This document shows, piece by piece, positions 61,793 to 64,000 of a DNA stretch of 64,000 bases (its first letter is position 1; every line of letters starts with the position of its first letter). Both the position numbers and the translations under genes were made by a program. The notes below the pieces were generated by a model. It was not told where the DNA came from, did not search any database, and saw only the letters and a list, made by a program, of their open reading frames with translations. Source of the stretch: Croceivirga sp. (GTDB lineage Bacteria > Bacteroidota > Bacteroidia > Flavobacteriales > Flavobacteriaceae); the NCBI GenBank assembly GCA_028284935.1, contig JANQQQ010000027.1:1-64000 (forward strand). Direction: 5' to 3'.

Positions 61793-63580
61793 ATGTTCAT
61801 TAACAAATACCGTCCATTCCTCCTTTTCATAACAGGAGTGTTATTAGTTTTTGAATCCTGTTCCAAAAAGGAGGCACAAGAAGCAAAACCGCCCAATGTC
61901 ATTATCATTCTTACCGATGACCAGGCCTGGGGCGATGTAAGCTATCACGGTAACACCAATATTTCAACCCCTAATGTGGACAGCATTGCCCTTCAAGGGG
62001 CCGTGATGGAAAACTTTTATGTACAACCTGTTTGTTCACCAACACGAGCGGAATTATTGACAGGTCAGTTTTTTCCCAGATTGGGGGTTTATTCCACTTC
62101 TGCCGGGGGGGAACGGATGAATCTTGGTGTACCGACCATTGCCGAGGTTTTTAAGAAAGCAGGATATGCCACAGCTGCTTACGGCAAATGGCATAATGGA
62201 ACGCAACCGCCGTACCATCCAAACTCACGGGGATTTGATGACTACTACGGTTTCTGCTCTGGTCATTGGGGCAATTATTTTAGCCCCATGATCGAGCACA
62301 ATGGCGAAATCACAAAAGCACAGGGATTTTTGGTGGATGATTTTTTCAACCGAGGGATGGAGTTTATTACCAATCAAAAAGGTACCCCCTTTCTACTCTA
62401 TCTACCCTTAAACACTCCACATAGCCCAATGCAGGTGCCGGATAGGTTCTGGGATGAATTCAAAAATGATTCCCTAAAAATGAACTATCGTGGTTTGGAA
62501 CAAGAGGATACCCAATTTACACGTGCTGCGCTGGCCATGGTCAAAAATATTGATTGGAATCTTGGTCGTTTGATGCAATATTTAACAAAAAACAATTTGG
62601 AGGAAGATACCATTGTTGTATTCATGTCCGATAACGGCCCTGCCGGATGGCGCTGGAATGGAAACCTTCGCGGCAAAAAGGGCTCAACTAATGAAGGAGG
62701 CGTAAAATCCCCTTTCTTTATGAAATGGCCAAAAAAAATAGTAGCTGGGACCAGATCAGACCAGCTTATGGGTTCCGTTGATTTGCTCCCTACCCTTGCC
62801 CACCTGGCCAACATTCCATTAACGGACTCTATAAAACTGGATGGAATGGACATGAGTTCCCAAATCCTGAATGGAAATGTTGGCATCAAGAACAGGGTGG
62901 TCTATAACCACTGGAATGAAAAAACCAGTATCCGAACCCAAAACCACCGTTTGGATCATGAGAATCGATTGTATGATATGATGAATGATATGGGGCAAAC
63001 TGAAGATATTTCGGATAAATTCCCAGAAGTAAGGGATTCCTTGATCGCTATCAAGGATCAATGGATTGAAGAAGTGAATGCTTTGGAAAAACCAAAACAA
63101 AAAAGGTTGTTTCCGATTGGTGATAGCACGCATGGATTTGCACAACTACCCGCAAGGGATGGAAAAGCACATGGTGAAATAAAACGCAGTAATCGCTACC
63201 CCAATGATTCCTTTTTCACCAATTGGACAAAAGAATACGATTCCATCACTTGGAACGTAGAGGTATTAAATGACAGTCGTTTTGAAGTCTATCTCTATTA
63301 TACCTGTAAACCCGAAGATTTGGGAACCGAATTGGAACTCTCATGGAAGAACGAAAAAATCAAAACTGCCATCACTGAAGCCCACGACCCGCCGCTATTG
63401 GGAGCCAATAGGGACCGATCACCAAGAATTGAGTCCTATGTAAAAGAATTTAAACCCATTAAAATGGGGGAACTCCATGCCAAAAAAGGTAGTGGTGTAC
63501 TTAGCTTAACAGCCACGAAAATCCCAGGTAATTCCTCTATTGACTTCCGGTTGCTCTATTTTAAAAGAATAGGGAACTAA
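61793..63580 (+). CDS. S1-family sulfatase lipoprotein (arylsulfatase-like)
   Basis: A 595-aa exported sulfatase. The lipoprotein signal is MFINKYRPFLLFITGVLLVF with Cys near 24 (FESCSKK). The catalytic domain starts PPNVIIILTDDQAWGD (metal-binding Asp pair). The formylglycine site is VCSPTRAELLTG, followed by GYATAAYGKWHNG and FMSDNGPAGW. The C-terminal 130 residues form a separate beta-rich domain. It removes sulfate from a glycan or aryl ester after Cys-to-formylglycine activation. The frame is open back to a TTG at 61739, but 61793 gives the signal. The AraC-type gene that follows on the opposite strand may regulate it. Confidence 0.92.
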   Translation: MFINKYRPFLLFITGVLLVFESCSKKEAQEAKPPNVIIILTDDQAWGDVSYHGNTNISTPNVDSIALQGAVMENFYVQPVCSPTRAELLTGQFFPRLGVYSTSAGGERMNLGVPTIAEVFKKAGYATAAYGKWHNGTQPPYHPNSRGFDDYYGFCSGHWGNYFSPMIEHNGEITKAQGFLVDDFFNRGMEFITNQKGTPFLLYLPLNTPHSPMQVPDRFWDEFKNDSLKMNYRGLEQEDTQFTRAALAMVKNIDWNLGRLMQYLTKNNLEEDTIVVFMSDNGPAGWRWNGNLRGKKGSTNEGGVKSPFFMKWPKKIVAGTRSDQLMGSVDLLPTLAHLANIPLTDSIKLDGMDMSSQILNGNVGIKNRVVYNHWNEKTSIRTQNHRLDHENRLYDMMNDMGQTEDISDKFPEVRDSLIAIKDQWIEEVNALEKPKQKRLFPIGDSTHGFAQLPARDGKAHGEIKRSNRYPNDSFFTNWTKEYDSITWNVEVLNDSRFEVYLYYTCKPEDLGTELELSWKNEKIKTAITEAHDPPLLGANRDRSPRIESYVKEFKPIKMGELHAKKGSGVLSLTATKIPGNSSIDFRLLYFKRIGN

Positions 63581-63711
63581 AGACATTCTAACCAGTTGCC
63601 GTGAATTGTTTTGCAACAGCAGTCTCCATTGTCTTCACGGCACAGTGTAATACTTTGCGCAATGATCTTAGCTGTATGGGGTTACTCCGAGGTTCGGTCC
63701 TTAAGGAAGCC

Positions 63712-64000
63712 TTATTGTACGTGTTTGAAATTGTAGAATTTCTTACGATACGCGCTTGGGGTCAATTTTTTTATCTTTTTGAAGATTCTATTGAAATTGG
63801 CAATATTGTTGAAACCGCACATATAAGCAATCTCAGATATACTGTAGTCCATCCCTGCCAATAACCTAGCGGCATTGTCAATTCTAACATCGTTCAAATA
63901 TTCAATAAAAGTGTGGTTCGTTGTTTTCTTCATGAACCTGTTAAAAGAGACTTTGCTCATATTTAGTAGCTGCGCTACCTCATCCAAAGTAATCTTTTTA
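63712..64000 (-). CDS. AraC-family DNA-binding protein, 3' part only
   Basis: The frame is open through the right edge, so the N-terminus lies outside. The visible 95 residues are an AraC-type double helix-turn-helix: ITLDEVAQLLNMSKVSFNRF and ISEIAYMCGFNNIANFNRIF, ending KLTPSAYRKKF. The effector domain is missing. It runs toward the sulfatase gene, with 131 bases between. Confidence 0.85.
   Translation of the reverse strand, partial: KKITLDEVAQLLNMSKVSFNRFMKKTTNHTFIEYLNDVRIDNAARLLAGMDYSISEIAYMCGFNNIANFNRIFKKIKKLTPSAYRKKFYNFKHVQ

Noticed and set aside
63598-63641. Inverted repeat GCCGTGAA / TTCACGGC after the sulfatase gene as a terminator
   Set aside because: The loop is 28 bases and no T-run follows; too weak to call.
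1-64000. CRISPR array, rRNA operon, complete insertion sequence or prophage
   Set aside because: No regularly spaced repeats, rRNA sequence, transposase, integrase or phage structural genes were seen on either strand.

Overview
This window looks like a chromosomal segment of a member of the Flavobacteriaceae (Bacteroidota), probably a marine genus. The evidence is gliding motility lipoprotein GldJ next to murF, the type IX secretion outer-membrane protein PorV, a fused Hpt-Adk gene, a PhoX phosphatase, a DUF6090 protein, and repeated TAnnTTTG promoter cores just upstream of genes. Base composition is moderate (about 40-45% GC by eye) except in two AT-rich stretches.

Layout. 1-3.3 kb: 5' part of an Mpl/MurC-type ligase, then a cupin-SDR-CPBP protease run and a DoxX protein. 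3.3-5.9 kb: an operon of three small membrane proteins (one of only 59 aa) followed by a LytS/LytTR two-component pair. 6-9 kb: a secreted S9 peptidase and a DUF4136 lipoprotein. 9-13.2 kb: obgE, a 46-aa membrane protein and the Hpt-Adk fusion, divergent from purK-purE; this is a purine metabolism block. 13.2-19.8 kb: an M3 oligopeptidase; an AraC regulator, two SnoaL-like proteins, a secreted protein and a GT1 glycosyltransferase; an ECF sigma factor with a small partner. 19.8-26.4 kb: a UbiA-like protein, gcvP, and a KAS III / methyltransferase / GT2 cluster whose two intergenic gaps carry related hairpins.

26.5-29.3 kb: an AT-rich two-gene insert, a 754-aa P-loop NTPase plus a small protein with one C-terminal membrane helix. 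It has no family I recognise and is the best candidate here for an undescribed conflict or defence system. 29.5-37.1 kb: PhoX phosphatase, purple-acid-phosphatase-like enzyme, an Mla-type ABC permease and ATPase, a creatininase-family protein, and a phosphoesterase fused to a CBM9-like domain. 37.1-44.9 kb: DUF389 protein, manC, a SprT-like protein, a lipoprotein glycosidase, rlmD and an SDR. 45-50.5 kb: M28 peptidase, pdhC (two lipoyl domains), pdhA, cdd and porV, all leftward. 50.8-55.7 kb: gldJ, murF, a DCC protein, a DUF985 cupin and a PhzF protein.

55.8-61.2 kb: a tRNA-Val gene whose 3' end has a degenerate direct copy about 5.4 kb away. Between the copies lie an Abi-alpha (DUF4393)-like gene, membrane and secreted proteins of unknown function, and three broken small genes. 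I read this as a decayed integrative island. 61.2-64 kb: queD, a sulfatase lipoprotein and the C-terminal part of an AraC regulator running off the end.
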